Shown here piece after piece: positions 49,014 to 60,252 of a stretch of DNA of 64,000 nucleotides. The notes under the pieces were generated by a model. That model was not told the origin of the DNA. It did no database searches and saw only the letters and a program-made list of their open reading frames with translations. The stretch lies in contig NC_031770.1 of NCBI RefSeq assembly GCF_001522545.3, positions 23,995,588 to 24,059,587 on the forward strand, written 5' to 3'. Source of the stretch: Parus major (lineage: Eukaryota; Chordata; Aves; Passeriformes; Paridae). Position numbers and translations under genes: made by a program. Numbering within the stretch: the first letter of the stretch is position 1; each line of letters begins with the position of its first letter.

Positions 49014-52000
49014 AAAAAAAGTTTTTAAATTTTAATCTCTTGTCTCAAGTAAATATCACTGCAAATTTTCTGATTTTATAAAATGTATATCTTTATATGA
49101 AATTAATTGTACTGAGGAAAACTTCTTGTTATATCAGGTACTATTTTGTTTGTTTTTCTTCTATGTGGCTGTCTGCTCATTTTTGGGACTTGAAAGCTGT
49201 GAGGGAAGCCAGATATTCTTTTTCTCGCTCTTCAAAAGTGAATTGACATTAGCACAGAGGGTGTAATACAGCATCTGGGCCCCTATGGGTGCAGGGTAAA
49301 GTTCTGGTGAACTAAAGTTCAGAGCTGCACAAACCCAACTTCTGTGGATGATGCTGATGCTCTCTCCTCAGGCACAGACCTGGCAAAGTGACATCTTTAC
49401 TTCTGTGGGCAGATCAGTGAGAAGGTGGTGGAAGAAGAACGTTTGTGGGAGAAGGAGAGGAAGCTGTGTTTGTGCATGGTTGGTCCAGCACTCACCATTC
49501 CTGTGACTATGGAGCTTCACAGGAGAACAAAAGAAGCCCTATTTCGTTTCTGTCAGACCAGTTTTAAAAACCTGCTATTTCAAATTTTAGTCATATCTAT
49601 ATATGTTGATAAAGGGAGAAGGGGAGAATGTTCTTTATCTAGCATAACTTCATGGGAACACATTTGCAGATCTGATCTGAGGTGTGTGTATATAAATACA
49701 CTCCTTTATTTGTTGTCATGTAGTAATTTTCTGTGTTTTCTCTGGTGGAAATTTTTCCATATTAAATCACATCATAAGTGTGCAGACATTTGGATTCTCA
49801 AGGCACTAAGTTGTCAATTGTTTTGAGTATTGTCCCTTGGGAACTCCAAATGTGGTTCTTGTAACCTTATTTTTCCAAAGAACTGAGATGCAGTCATGGA
49901 CAGAATATTAAATGATTTTATTTTTTTTTCTGTGTAAAAAAGTTTTATGCTTTATTTTCCCTCCATATAGATAATTTCATGGCTGTCTTAGAAAAAAACA
50001 ATCTGTGTAGATGGTTAAAACATCAGTAATCACATAAATAACTTCCCACCTATAGTAAAATTCTGTCCCAGCTGTACCAAGCTGTGCAATTTGACAAGGG
50101 ACTGATTTCAGTTTGCTATATAGCTAAAAAAAGAAGCCAGGTGAAACAACTGAATGCTGACATTTAAGTAGGAGTAATAAATCAAACTGGTGGGTGGGGG
50201 AAAGGAATGTTCCTGTCATCAGAAAGAGGCCTGTTCTCTTCATGTGAAAATGAAATGCATTTGCAAAGGCTGGCTTGTTCACACTCCATACCATTGCATA
50301 TTAAATAAATGACTAAACAAACAAAAAAAGTATAATTACAGCCTGTTAGATAAGTTCAGTAGTTTACTCTGTGTCACAAGTATCAAATTCATTAGAAGCA
50401 CAACTGGAAAATATTTAACATGGTAATTGCATTTCTTTCTCTGTTATGGTAAACTCTACACTTGTATTCCTGCCAGAGCTCTCTTTCGGTGTCTATGTTT
50501 GTCAGTAAGAGCTTTCATTGAAAATTGAACTGATCAGTCTCAAAACTAATTGTTAATGGGGAGATATCTGAAAGTCAACATTTATTTCATCTTTGTTTCT
50601 GGCATGGGAGGAAGCACATTTAGTGTGGTAAGATGTCTCTGCAGGAAACCTGTACAGCTTGAGGCAAGAGAGAAGTGAGGGGTAAAAAGCTGTAATAACT
50701 TTGACATGAGTAGCATAGCTCAAGCTTTTCATAGTGGCTAACAAGAGAATTTATTTTGTGGAACACAAATGATTTGTTGCTTTTGGAAGATTTTATTAAT
50801 AATTTTTCTGTGTCCAACCCTACTGCTTACCTGGGAGGTCTTTGCTCAATTCTTCATTGAATTAGGAATTACTCCTGTAACCCTATAATGATTCTCCAAT
50901 TTGTCCTTGGGAAATTAACTTAGTGACAGTCAGAGGGAACTTCTTTTTCTGAACAGATAAGTTCATTGTTGGACCTATGTAGTGCATACAGATAATATCT
51001 CTTGATATTTTCCTCTCACAATTCCTCCCTCTCGTGCCCTAGGAATTGCAGTTAGGAATGAATGATTTCCATCATCTGGTCTATTAAGTGCCATCTTAAT
51101 TAGCTTTTAGGCTGAATACTCAAACAAAACTTCTGTGTCTATAGGAGTGAATAAGGACTTCTCTTTCAAAACACATTCACAGAAAACTGTTATTAGCAAT
51201 AATAAAAAACACTTTCTGATCCATAGAAGAATATTTTAACTCAGATATTGATTCCTTGAAATCACTGAATTTTCAGCCTGACTGCAATTTTCTTTATGTT
51301 TCAAGCAATGGATTGTTGAAGCAACAATTTCCACAGTGTGTTGAGTTTACCAAACTTGAGTGTAATTTTGACACAATTGCCCCTAGGTGAATTATTTAAA
51401 TGACATATATGATATGTCTCATTTCCAAACTAGGTTTATTTGGCTTTTATAGGAATAATGAACTATATTAATATAAGCTGTGCAAAAATGTCAGTGAATT
51501 TATTTGTTTCTGTTGTTTGCTGGATTTCATAGGAGTACTCCTGTGCTAGCTGACCCAGTGCAGTTCAGCTGCTGGCTCACAGGAGGATTTTTTTAGCTCA
51601 GTGCTTTTATCATGAAGGAATTTTTGCCATTGAATCTGTATGATAGAAGATAACAGAGCTGGAAATATACCTGCAACCTTGCTCGTGACATTTCAAGGAC
51701 TGATATGAATCATGCTAATATTAAGTCATGACTATTTTTGCACAGGGATGAATGTATGTAAGCACATAGATGTACTCTATATATATATATATAAACTTGT
51801 GGAAGAGTCAAGTGACAAATGGGCCTCAAGATTACTAGAAAATATAGCTGAATGCCACTAGCTAGGATTACAGTCTGATGTTATATCCACCTGGTGCTCC
51901 AAGGGACTCCTGAAATTAAAATTTAGGCTATTTCCCTTCATGCATCAGTGGTGTGTATTTACTGCAGTTCATAGACTGATAACTGTATATAAGGTATATA

Positions 52001-55000
52001 TTATCTTTAAAAATAATTTTAATGAGTTATGTCGGTTTTACATGGATTATAATACTTATGATAATTATAGAAATGAGGGAAAGGTAAAGGTAAAATGTCT
52101 GTTTTACAGAAAGCTGCTCTCCTAGAAATAATATGGGGATATATGTGCAATATAATAATACTCTTCCCTGATAAGTAACAGATGAGATTCTATAGTGTTG
52201 CAAGTGTGGTGAAAGCAGTTTCAATGGCACTCTTTGTTTGACAATAATGAATGTAGGTCCTCTGGGCTGGACTGCTTTACCAGATTTTCATCTAAGTCAA
52301 AGCAGGGAAAAACTGCTTTCAGGACTCCCCAGACCTGTTCCAGGTCCTGGCTCTGAACCTGGTCTAGATCTGATAGTGATCAGGAATTTGTTCATGTGTA
52401 CAGAAAGCCATAACAAAATGTGGTGATTGATGTCTTCTGTTCCATAAACAGATATTCCTTTGAGCAATTAAAAGATTCTCATTGCACTATAGCTTCTTCA
52501 AATTCACTTGAGAGTGTCTAAGTTAACTTGATGTACAGATAGTACATGTAGAAATGAATGTATTAAAGTTGCCTAATTTTTATTATAGTCTATCTTCACT
52601 AGCTTATAATATTGCCGAAATGTTGTAATTTCAGTTAATATTTTCTGTGTGGGATATCTGCTTCAGGCTTAATTGTTCTGGAAAATGTTCAGCAAAAATG
52701 GTTCACTCATTGCTAAGAAGTTACCAGGAGGGATTAGTTTACCTAGGTTTAAATGCAATATAGTATATTGAAAAGTTCAACTAACTTTGAGCTTTTACAG
52801 GCATGGGGAAGTCAGAATTTGATAGTCATTAATGTTTTTTATCATTCTGTGAGAAAACCAGTGAGTTTTATTCCTATTGCAAGCTTTTTAAAATTTTACA
52901 TATTTACATATCCTACTGAGATTTGATAGAATTCAGCAGCATTGTCTTCAGGATCCATTCCAACTAAACATATCCTGGCCTCTTTGTTTCTCCAATCTGC
53001 TGACCAAACTGTGTACTTCACGGCCATAATTTATATTCTAGTCCAGGACTCTACAGGGGAATCAGTTTTTTTCACTCCTTTTTCTTCTACCCTAGCTGCT
53101 CAGTTTCACTGTGATATGAGTCACAAAGGCATAGATTTTGCTCTTAGTGGAAAAGGCCCATTTCATGTTACCTGTTGTATAGCAGATATTACAATGTTAT
53201 GTCCTAACTTGACTGGGCATATTTATTAACAATGTTTCTGTATATGAGGCTGAATTCCAGCCTGAATTATACTTGTTTACTCCTGAACTTTACATATAAA
53301 ACCAGCCTGTACCCATAATTTTTTTTTTTGCACAGTGATTTGCATGGATAAATATGTGTTGCTTAATGGTATTTTGACTCATTGCAGCCCTTGAACAACC
53401 ATGTTCCAGGTGCACGACTGAAGTTTGTGGCTACTGTACCATCTGGTAATCTGAATTCATAGGCAAGAGCATGCCTGGAGCATTGAAGGATAAATCTTCT
53501 CTTTGAGGTTTAAATAGTTTATATGGAGCAGTCTGGCAATAATGCAAACTTTCTACCCTAAGCCTTCTCCACATCCCATCTAGGCCTGGGAATTGGAAAC
53601 ATGCTTTAATAGTCAGCTACTACTGATTCCTGTATGTTTTCCAACCCACAATGAAGTTTTAATTTTGATTGAAGGAGAGAGAGGGAAGGGTTTCACAGTG
53701 AGATAGCTTTTTCCTGACATAAGCATGAGAATAAGATGCAAATAGGAAGCCACGAATTTTCTAAAAACACAAATTAATGATCCTATTTCCTATAACTACT
53801 CCTCATGCTGTTCAGCAAGTTTCATGTAAAAGCTCTCCTCATGGCAATGTTGGTTCCATTGTGCCAGCAGTCTTCCTTGAAAAAAGTATTTAGCAGTCTA
53901 TATTTCAGCTGAATACACAACTCTAACAAAAAAAGAAAAAAAAATCCATTTGTTTTCTTTCTTAATGGCCAGCCATTAGTGATTCTGAAAATAGAATGCA
54001 TTTTGAAAGTAGTTTAAGAGTTACTTTCATCAATCTTTATTATTTATTGGTTGACACAGATGACAGATCTGAGCTACTTTATAGTTGAAGGTGTGGCTGA
54101 TGGTTTTTGTGCCCTTCTTGACCTTGTTAAGGGCAAATGCAGTTTAAAGTTGTTTATAAACTATAAATCTCATGGTAAAGAATGATGTGTGCAGTATACT
54201 CCTTAAATGATTAGAAGTACATTGTGTAAACAGGATACTGCAGTGGGGAAGTCCCTGAAGAGTGTGGTTCTGCTCAGACTACTATGAGCAGACACGTAGC
54301 ACAAGCGGATCATTAAAAAAATGTTTCTGTCACTACACCTGGTGACCGTGGCAACAATTTTGTGGGTATTGTCTGCATGTAGCAATGAAACTTCTGCAAG
54401 TTGTTGATGTTCACAGTTTTAAAGAAATTAGGTTAAAACCGAGTTCCATTAACATTTCAAGAGAACTGCCCATGATGATCAAAAATGATCTCTCTGTTCC
54501 TCACCTCCTGAGAATTTAGAGATGTATGATAAGAGCAGGCTGCGATGGCTCGGGTGCTCAGTCTCAAACTGGATGCCTACAGCAGTTAGACATTTGCCCT
54601 TTAATTATACTCATTCCAAGCCCTGCCTTGCCTCTGGACAGGTTCATTTATTCTGTAGCACCAGGAACACTTCTCCATGATTTTTGCACATACTATAATG
54701 TTTGAATGAAATCAGTGTAAAAAGGCTGTGGTAGTCATTGCTAACCTGTGCTTAACTTAGAAAAGGCAGACCAGGATTTGAGTATTTGAGAGAACTATTT
54801 GAAATGCTTTTTCCAAAGCAAAAACTAGCAATCTCAAGACTTGCAGTTCTAAGAAAAACAAGCTGTACATGAGACAATGGACTTGCCATGGCATGTGGAT
54901 AAATCTGGTAGTTTATTCATGATTCACAAGCTTATACAAGTTTCTGTGAAGATATTAGAAAGTTTTGATCCTAGAGAGCTTAAGCTGGTTCCAGAGTGGT

Positions 55001-56369
55001 ATAAAATTGTACAGTTTTGGCATTCTAAAATTACCATGATTAAGTGGTGAAAAAATTGCATATTTGGTGGTGTGATAAAATAGAAACAAGAATGACTGCC
55101 TGCTGACATTGGTTTTGTAAGATCACGATTCATCTCAACATAATAGAGAATTTTCCTCTCTACTTTCTGCATGGGGCTCCAAGTCCTCTCCTTGCATTAA
55201 ATTTTCTAATACTGTTTTTTGAATGGCATATTAAATTCCTGTACACTTTCTCCCCTCTACACCACATTGTTAATTACCCACTAGGTTTTACAAAATTTAG
55301 AGTGTAAAAACTCATGAAATTCTGGCATTGTGGAAAGTGAGGGTAATTTAACACCCCACTAATTTATTTATTTAATTGCAAGGATAGAACTAAATGACAG
55401 ATACTTGTACACAGTTCCTAGTTCTCAGCTAAAGTTTGTCTGCATATTTTGAGTATTTCTCTGGTACATAGATCTTGAAGTACAAAATTAGAACGTGAGC
55501 CTGCATTTCATCAGATGAGTAAAGAGTTGGTATTTGGACTTCAAATTATTATTTTGCACTTCCATATACGGCTTTTACTAATTTCTGGAATATTTAAATA
55601 GAAATAGTTTAATTTCAAATCTCCCACTGAGCAGTGTTGGTACTCCTCTGGATGAATTTACAAAGGGCATCTCAAAGGCAAAGTTATATTTTATCAGTTG
55701 CAGAGATTCTTATCAAAATTATATTGGCCATATTATGAGGCAGTTCTAGACATGTGTCCTTCTAGCAAGCAGAGGTGAATACCCTAAGCAAGGTGTGTAC
55801 TAATTTTGCTCTGTAAATATAAGCTTTAATAGACAGACCAACTGTGAGAGCTAATCTGACCCCATACGCAAGGGTTTTTTTCAAAATTGTAGAGCAGGAC
55901 CCCTTCTAGTTTCACACAAGCAATGCTTTTCATGCAGTGCTTTTAACCAAAGTGCAAAAAGACAGCAGTGGTATGTGAAAATGGAAAACTAACTGGACAC
56001 TGAGTTTGTTTCAGCATAAGCAGGGACTGGACTGGAGCTCCTTTAAGCCAATTACATGAATAGCTCCTCTTTCTGCAGTGTTTCTTTCTGCTTTTCATCA
56101 AGAAACAGGAAGAAAACTTTCCTCTTTCACATAGTAGCTTTATTTAGTTATTGCCAGCTTTGCTTATCAACCTGTCAGAATCCAGATTGTCTTCAGTAAG
56201 GCAATAATAATAATAATTAAGAAGATAAAGGGAGACGGATTCATGGAGTCTGTAATTAGAATTTAGTGCAATATCACACAAGGGGAGAAGAAAGGAGCAA
56301 GAAGTGATGGAGGAAATATATGGAAAATTATAGAGAGGCCAAACAATGCTAATTTTCTTTTTTTTTGGC
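49014..56369. other. Unique non-coding DNA, no gene recognised
   Basis: AT-rich stretch containing a (TA)n tract at 51778-51793. A few CpGs cluster loosely at 54290-54580. Frames up to 133 codons (49425-49826, plus) show no domain or conserved motif. No transposon or RNA gene was found. Confidence 0.65.
51778..51793. repeat. (TA)8 microsatellite
   Basis: Eight perfect TA units on the plus strand. Confidence 0.85.
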
Positions 56370-56400
56370 GGGGGGGGAAGGGTGGAGGGCAGGGAAGGGG
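56370..56400 (+). other. G-quadruplex motif, five G runs
   Basis: Five runs of G (8, 3, 3, 3 and 4 long, starting at 56370, 56380, 56387, 56392 and 56397) are separated by loops of 2 to 4 bases, satisfying the usual G3+N1-7 rule. It stands just after a run of T in an otherwise AT-rich region. It may affect replication or assembly coverage. No promoter is evident nearby. Confidence 0.75.
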
Positions 56401-58650
56401 AGGCATCTGGTCCCCTATGCTTCATTTGAAAAGGAACAGTTTAGTAAAACTGTTCATGCTCCAGGTCTTGGCTGCTATGTGTTTAGTATGCACTTTAGTT
56501 ATCTAGCTTATGGGGCAGTTTGGAGTTTTCTTTAGGTGTTTAATTCAACTTATGAACTAAATATTAGAGAACCACAGTTAGGCTCAAGCCAAGACCAACA
56601 CTTTAGACCAAATTTTAATCCATGGCAAAAGCTTTCTAATTGTCTCAACTTAGCATTTTGAGCTATTTTCAGCTAAACAAGAACTGTATGATCAAGCAGC
56701 ATGGCTTTTTCTAATATATGGTGGGCTTCAGAGTCTGGTTCCACACTAGGATTTCACAATTTGGGCATATTTTGAAGCCAAGATATATGATTTTTCTTTT
56801 CATCCCAAAAACTCCCACAGTCCAAAAGAAGCATATTGATGGCTACAGATATTATATCCTTTTCACTTTAGATGAGGACATTGGAATCTCCCTCTCACTG
56901 AGCAGCAACGACAGCAGGTACATGACAGAAATCACCTTAGCAAGTAAATTTATTTCATCGAGCTCTTAGGTATTGTACTTCTGAACTTTAAGGAGCAAGA
57001 ATGAATATTAAAAGTGGAAAACCCACAAAAGGATATAATTGATCTCCTTATAGCTCAACTGATCCAAAACATATTTTTTCAGATGCATATTCCAAGAACC
57101 ACCCACACAGTCACTGATCTGAGCAGACTGAGCAGCATTAAATGGTAATGCTTTTTCCTTTAGTATTTTTTGATTATTAGCAGGGTTGCCTGTCTGCTAA
57201 AGAGAAGTTCTTTCATAACCACCCCAAATTTGCCAAAATGTTATATAAATTGATGAGTGCATAATATTTTTTACTCTAAGGAAATGTTACAAATCTTCCT
57301 AGATAGCTCTTGGTGTGGTTTTCCCTTATTCCGGTCCTATTTAATAGCTACTTACCCAAAAGTTTGCTGGTTTTGGTTATAAGAGGAATACATATCTCAA
57401 GTACTCTGGATGTATTATCAAGTTATGCAGGATTTGTTCTTTATTTGCATGCAGCAGTGGTAAAATAATGCTGCTATTAGAAAAGAAAATAGCAATATAA
57501 GTGCTAAAAAATGCAGACAGTACTTTACAGGCTGTATATATGTACTTAGATTAATTTCACAGATAATATACCTGCAGCATAAATATTAAGTGGCTTGTCT
57601 GAGATGAAAAAACCACCTGCAGTTGAATCAGTACTATCTGAAATGCTGACTGTTCGAACTATAATTAAGCTTGGTCTCTTCTAGCTATCTTAAACAGAAT
57701 CTGGAGTCTGTGTAGCAAACTTTTCATTGCTGTAGAGCAGTACAGCTGGTGGAGAATCCCATGAGGAATCTGAACAGCCTCTGGCCCACTGGTTTTTCGA
57801 TAATATTTCTGTCAGATTGAGAAAATGAGTCCCATAAGGACAGATGGAGAGGAACAGGCTGGGCTCTTTGTTTTGCTTTGTTGCCTTTCAATTAAGAAAA
57901 AAATCAGACATGATGTGAGGACATTTTGCTGGAGATTTAACCCATTGAATCACTTGAAACGTTTCAAATGTCTAATTGTCTAGCAAAAGTGGAGCTGATA
58001 GTGCAGTACGGTGGCATTGTATCCTCAGAAAACCCACTTTTCCTGTTGAAGTTAATAAGAATATCCCTCACCACTCACAGGTGTTTCTAACAAAATAGAA
58101 AATGCATGATTTTATCTGATCATCATAGTATTTTTGATTCTGAGTTTAGAAAACTCTAGTGACTACAGTGGATTAAAGTTTCAAACTACTTTGCACTGCC
58201 TATATCTTAAATAATGGCTTGTTCCATGCGCATTCAGATCATCAGACTCATCAAGTTCAGTGGTCTAAAGCTGGAGCTGTAAATTTCTCTCAAGCCACCT
58301 TTCCAAAGAGGGATGAATTTCTAGATGAGGATGAAATGTGCCACTGATTCTGTCCTGCACCTTCTATTCTTTCAGTCTTAAATGTAGTTTTTGTATGTTG
58401 TACTATTTACTGGGCTGCATATTAATTAAAAGTAGAAAACTTCTGGAGCTGGTAAGACCTCAGTCTTTACTCAGTAAATTCACTCAAATACACGTACTTT
58501 ATGTCGCTTTATAACAACATCTCCAGGTTCAGTGTTTCCAGCCTCTCCTCAGAGGGCCATTCCTGAAGTCCCCTCCATGGTGGTGGCTTCCACTGAGATG
58601 ATTCCCATTTATCAACATCTGTCCTGCACTGGGGCCACAGCTGGGGGCAG
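56401..58650. other. Unique non-coding DNA, no gene recognised
   Basis: AT-rich sequence without recognisable genes or repeats. The last 150 bp (from about 58500) is GC-richer and leads into the pentanucleotide array. Confidence 0.7.
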
Positions 58651-58733
58651 TGATGTGATGTGATGTGATGTGATGTGATGTGATGTGATGTGATGTGATG
58701 TGATGTGATGTGATGTGATGATGTGATGTGATG
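58651..58733. repeat. (TGATG)n pentanucleotide microsatellite
   Basis: Fourteen perfect TGATG units (58651-58720), one unit shortened to ATG, then two more perfect units. High purity suggests a young, length-variable locus. On the minus strand it lies within a 82-codon frame as a His/Ile/Thr/Ser repeat, which is a by-product. It is the most regular repeat in the window. Confidence 0.97.
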
Positions 58734-58741
58734 GCACTTAC

Positions 58742-58804
58742 CTGTCACTCGCTCCACCCTTCACTCATCTGCTGGGTGTCCCCACCACAGCCACCAAAGC
58801 AGCA
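58742..58804 (-). ncRNA. Candidate non-coding exon, minus strand (weak)
   Basis: On the minus strand the text ends GTGACAG followed by GTAAGTGCC, a full match to the vertebrate 5' splice-site consensus, with the donor GT at 58741-58740. Sixty-three bases upstream in transcript sense there is TTCTGCTTCTGGTCAG, a plausible polypyrimidine tract and acceptor. All three frames of the 63-nt interval carry a stop, so if spliced it is a non-coding RNA or UTR exon. The pentanucleotide array would begin only a few bases inside the downstream intron. Consensus donors also arise by chance, roughly once per several kb. Confidence 0.15.
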
Positions 58805-60223
58805 CTGACCAGAAGCAGAATGTTAAGGTCATGTGCACAGATCCAAACACAGTCTATTTTTATGGTAGCTAGAAACTGGAGATTCCAATTTTCCACAAGA
58901 AGCCTTGTGGAAAAGGAGTTTGTTAGGAGTTGTACAGTGCGACAGATTGCAAGAGTTCTTTGATGTGAGTGAGGTCTGTCCAGACATTCCAGCAAAACCC
59001 TTTCTTGGGGGGTTTACTATACTAGATATTAAAAAAAATATGCTTATTCTGCTTATTTTTCAGAAGAGAATTTTTCCCTTAAACTTTCTCATTAAAATTG
59101 TTTTCTCTTAAAGAAGTAGAAGAGGATTAAAATATTCACTCCAAGCCAACCACTGATACTTTTTGACCTCTAACCATAATAAACAGGAAAAATGTTAGCT
59201 TTAAATAAAAATGCTTTGATTATTAGCATAAAAAATACACTAAGCCCATTGGGTATTTTAAAAATATGGCAAAGAAGCCAAGCTCATAATAAAAATTAGT
59301 TGCTACCATATGTGAAATAATTCTACAGCAGTGTGTGTCTGTGTATTACCATTGTTCCACTGTATGGAAATATCTACTTTTGATTCTAATTACAGGTATT
59401 TGCACATGCATGCTGTAACAGAATAGGCCTCCTTTGGGTGCTGTGAAATAGGGTGTCTTGACAGCTTCAAGATCAGTCTGGCATGTGAGCAAAAATATTG
59501 GAAATGCCTGTGGTCCAAAGGCTGTATAAATAGCTGAAAGGCCATGCTGAAACTGGAATTACAGAATGGGAAAATTTCAATTAAGACAAAACTTAAATGA
59601 AATCAAGTTAAATCTGTAGTAAGAATAAATGAGCTGAAAGGGTGGAGGAATCTTGAAGAAAAGCTCATTAATTGTGAGCTGGATGTTGCATAAGACAGAC
59701 TTATTTTACAAAGAAACAAGAGCTGGTTTCTAAAGACAGTGTAGATTATACAGAGAAGTAGAGGTAATTAGTCCTAATTGTAATCAGTAGTACTGGTAAT
59801 CCCAAAGAATCAGTGGAAAAATTAATCTCCAAAAGTCCTGAAACAGAATTTAGAATTGTTTTTCTAAAAAAAACCCAAACAAAACCCCACCCCCACTCCC
59901 AAAATGGAGGTGCAGGAAAGGTGATTTCTTTTAATTTTGTTGCTTTTTAAGACCTTGGAAGACATTGTTACTCTTTTCTCCAGGAGCATGGGGCCTTCCT
60001 CTCTTGTGAAATTCCCATATTGTATCCCACTGCATTTAGGTTAAAATAACCAAACCATATTTGAATCACATGGAAAAAAAAAATAAATCACAAATTAATA
60101 GCAATAACAGAGCATCAGTTTTCTATTTGTTTTCAAGATTTCAATCACTAATTTATGGTAAGTGTTCTACAAAATTTTTTGACCTGTATCTCTGAAAATT
60201 ACCAGTGTGTTTTGGTGTTGCAG
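58805..60223. other. Unique non-coding DNA, no gene recognised
   Basis: AT-rich sequence with a C-rich segment at about 59873-59900 that nearly meets the G-quadruplex rule on the minus strand (one loop is too long). No frames of interest. Confidence 0.7.
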
Positions 60224-60252
60224 TGTAACGGGACTCGGACCTTCACAGAGCT
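60224..60252 (+). CDS. Candidate 29-nt microexon (weak)
   Basis: A 29-base interval lies between GTGTTGCAG (acceptor AG ending at 60223) and GTAAGTACT (donor at 60253), the latter a strong 5' splice-site match after the GT. It carries two CpGs in a CpG-poor neighbourhood. One frame reads CNGTRTFTE and another VTGLGPSQS; the third has a stop. With the alternative upstream acceptor (AG ending at 60205) a 47-nt exon keeps the first frame open, starting CVLVLQ. I do not recognise either peptide. If the window is the intron of a plus-strand gene, this could be an alternatively used exon. It could equally be a chance pairing of splice-like words. Confidence 0.18.

Noticed and set aside
49425..49826. 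133-codon plus-strand frame
   Set aside because: No recognisable domain, the amino-acid makeup is unremarkable and nothing around it suggests exons. Length is within chance for this many bases.
50760..50890. CTCCCAG|GTAAGC donor-like site on the minus strand near 50827
   Set aside because: All upstream frames carry stops within a few codons and no pyrimidine tract precedes the nearest acceptor.
58509..58757. Minus-strand frame encoding a His/Ile/Thr/Ser repeat protein
   Set aside because: The repeat is simply the TGATG microsatellite read in antisense. A unit of five bases cycles through all frames without stops on this strand.
59873..59900. C-rich stretch as a minus-strand G-quadruplex
   Set aside because: One loop is eight bases, beyond the usual limit, so it only partly fits the motif.
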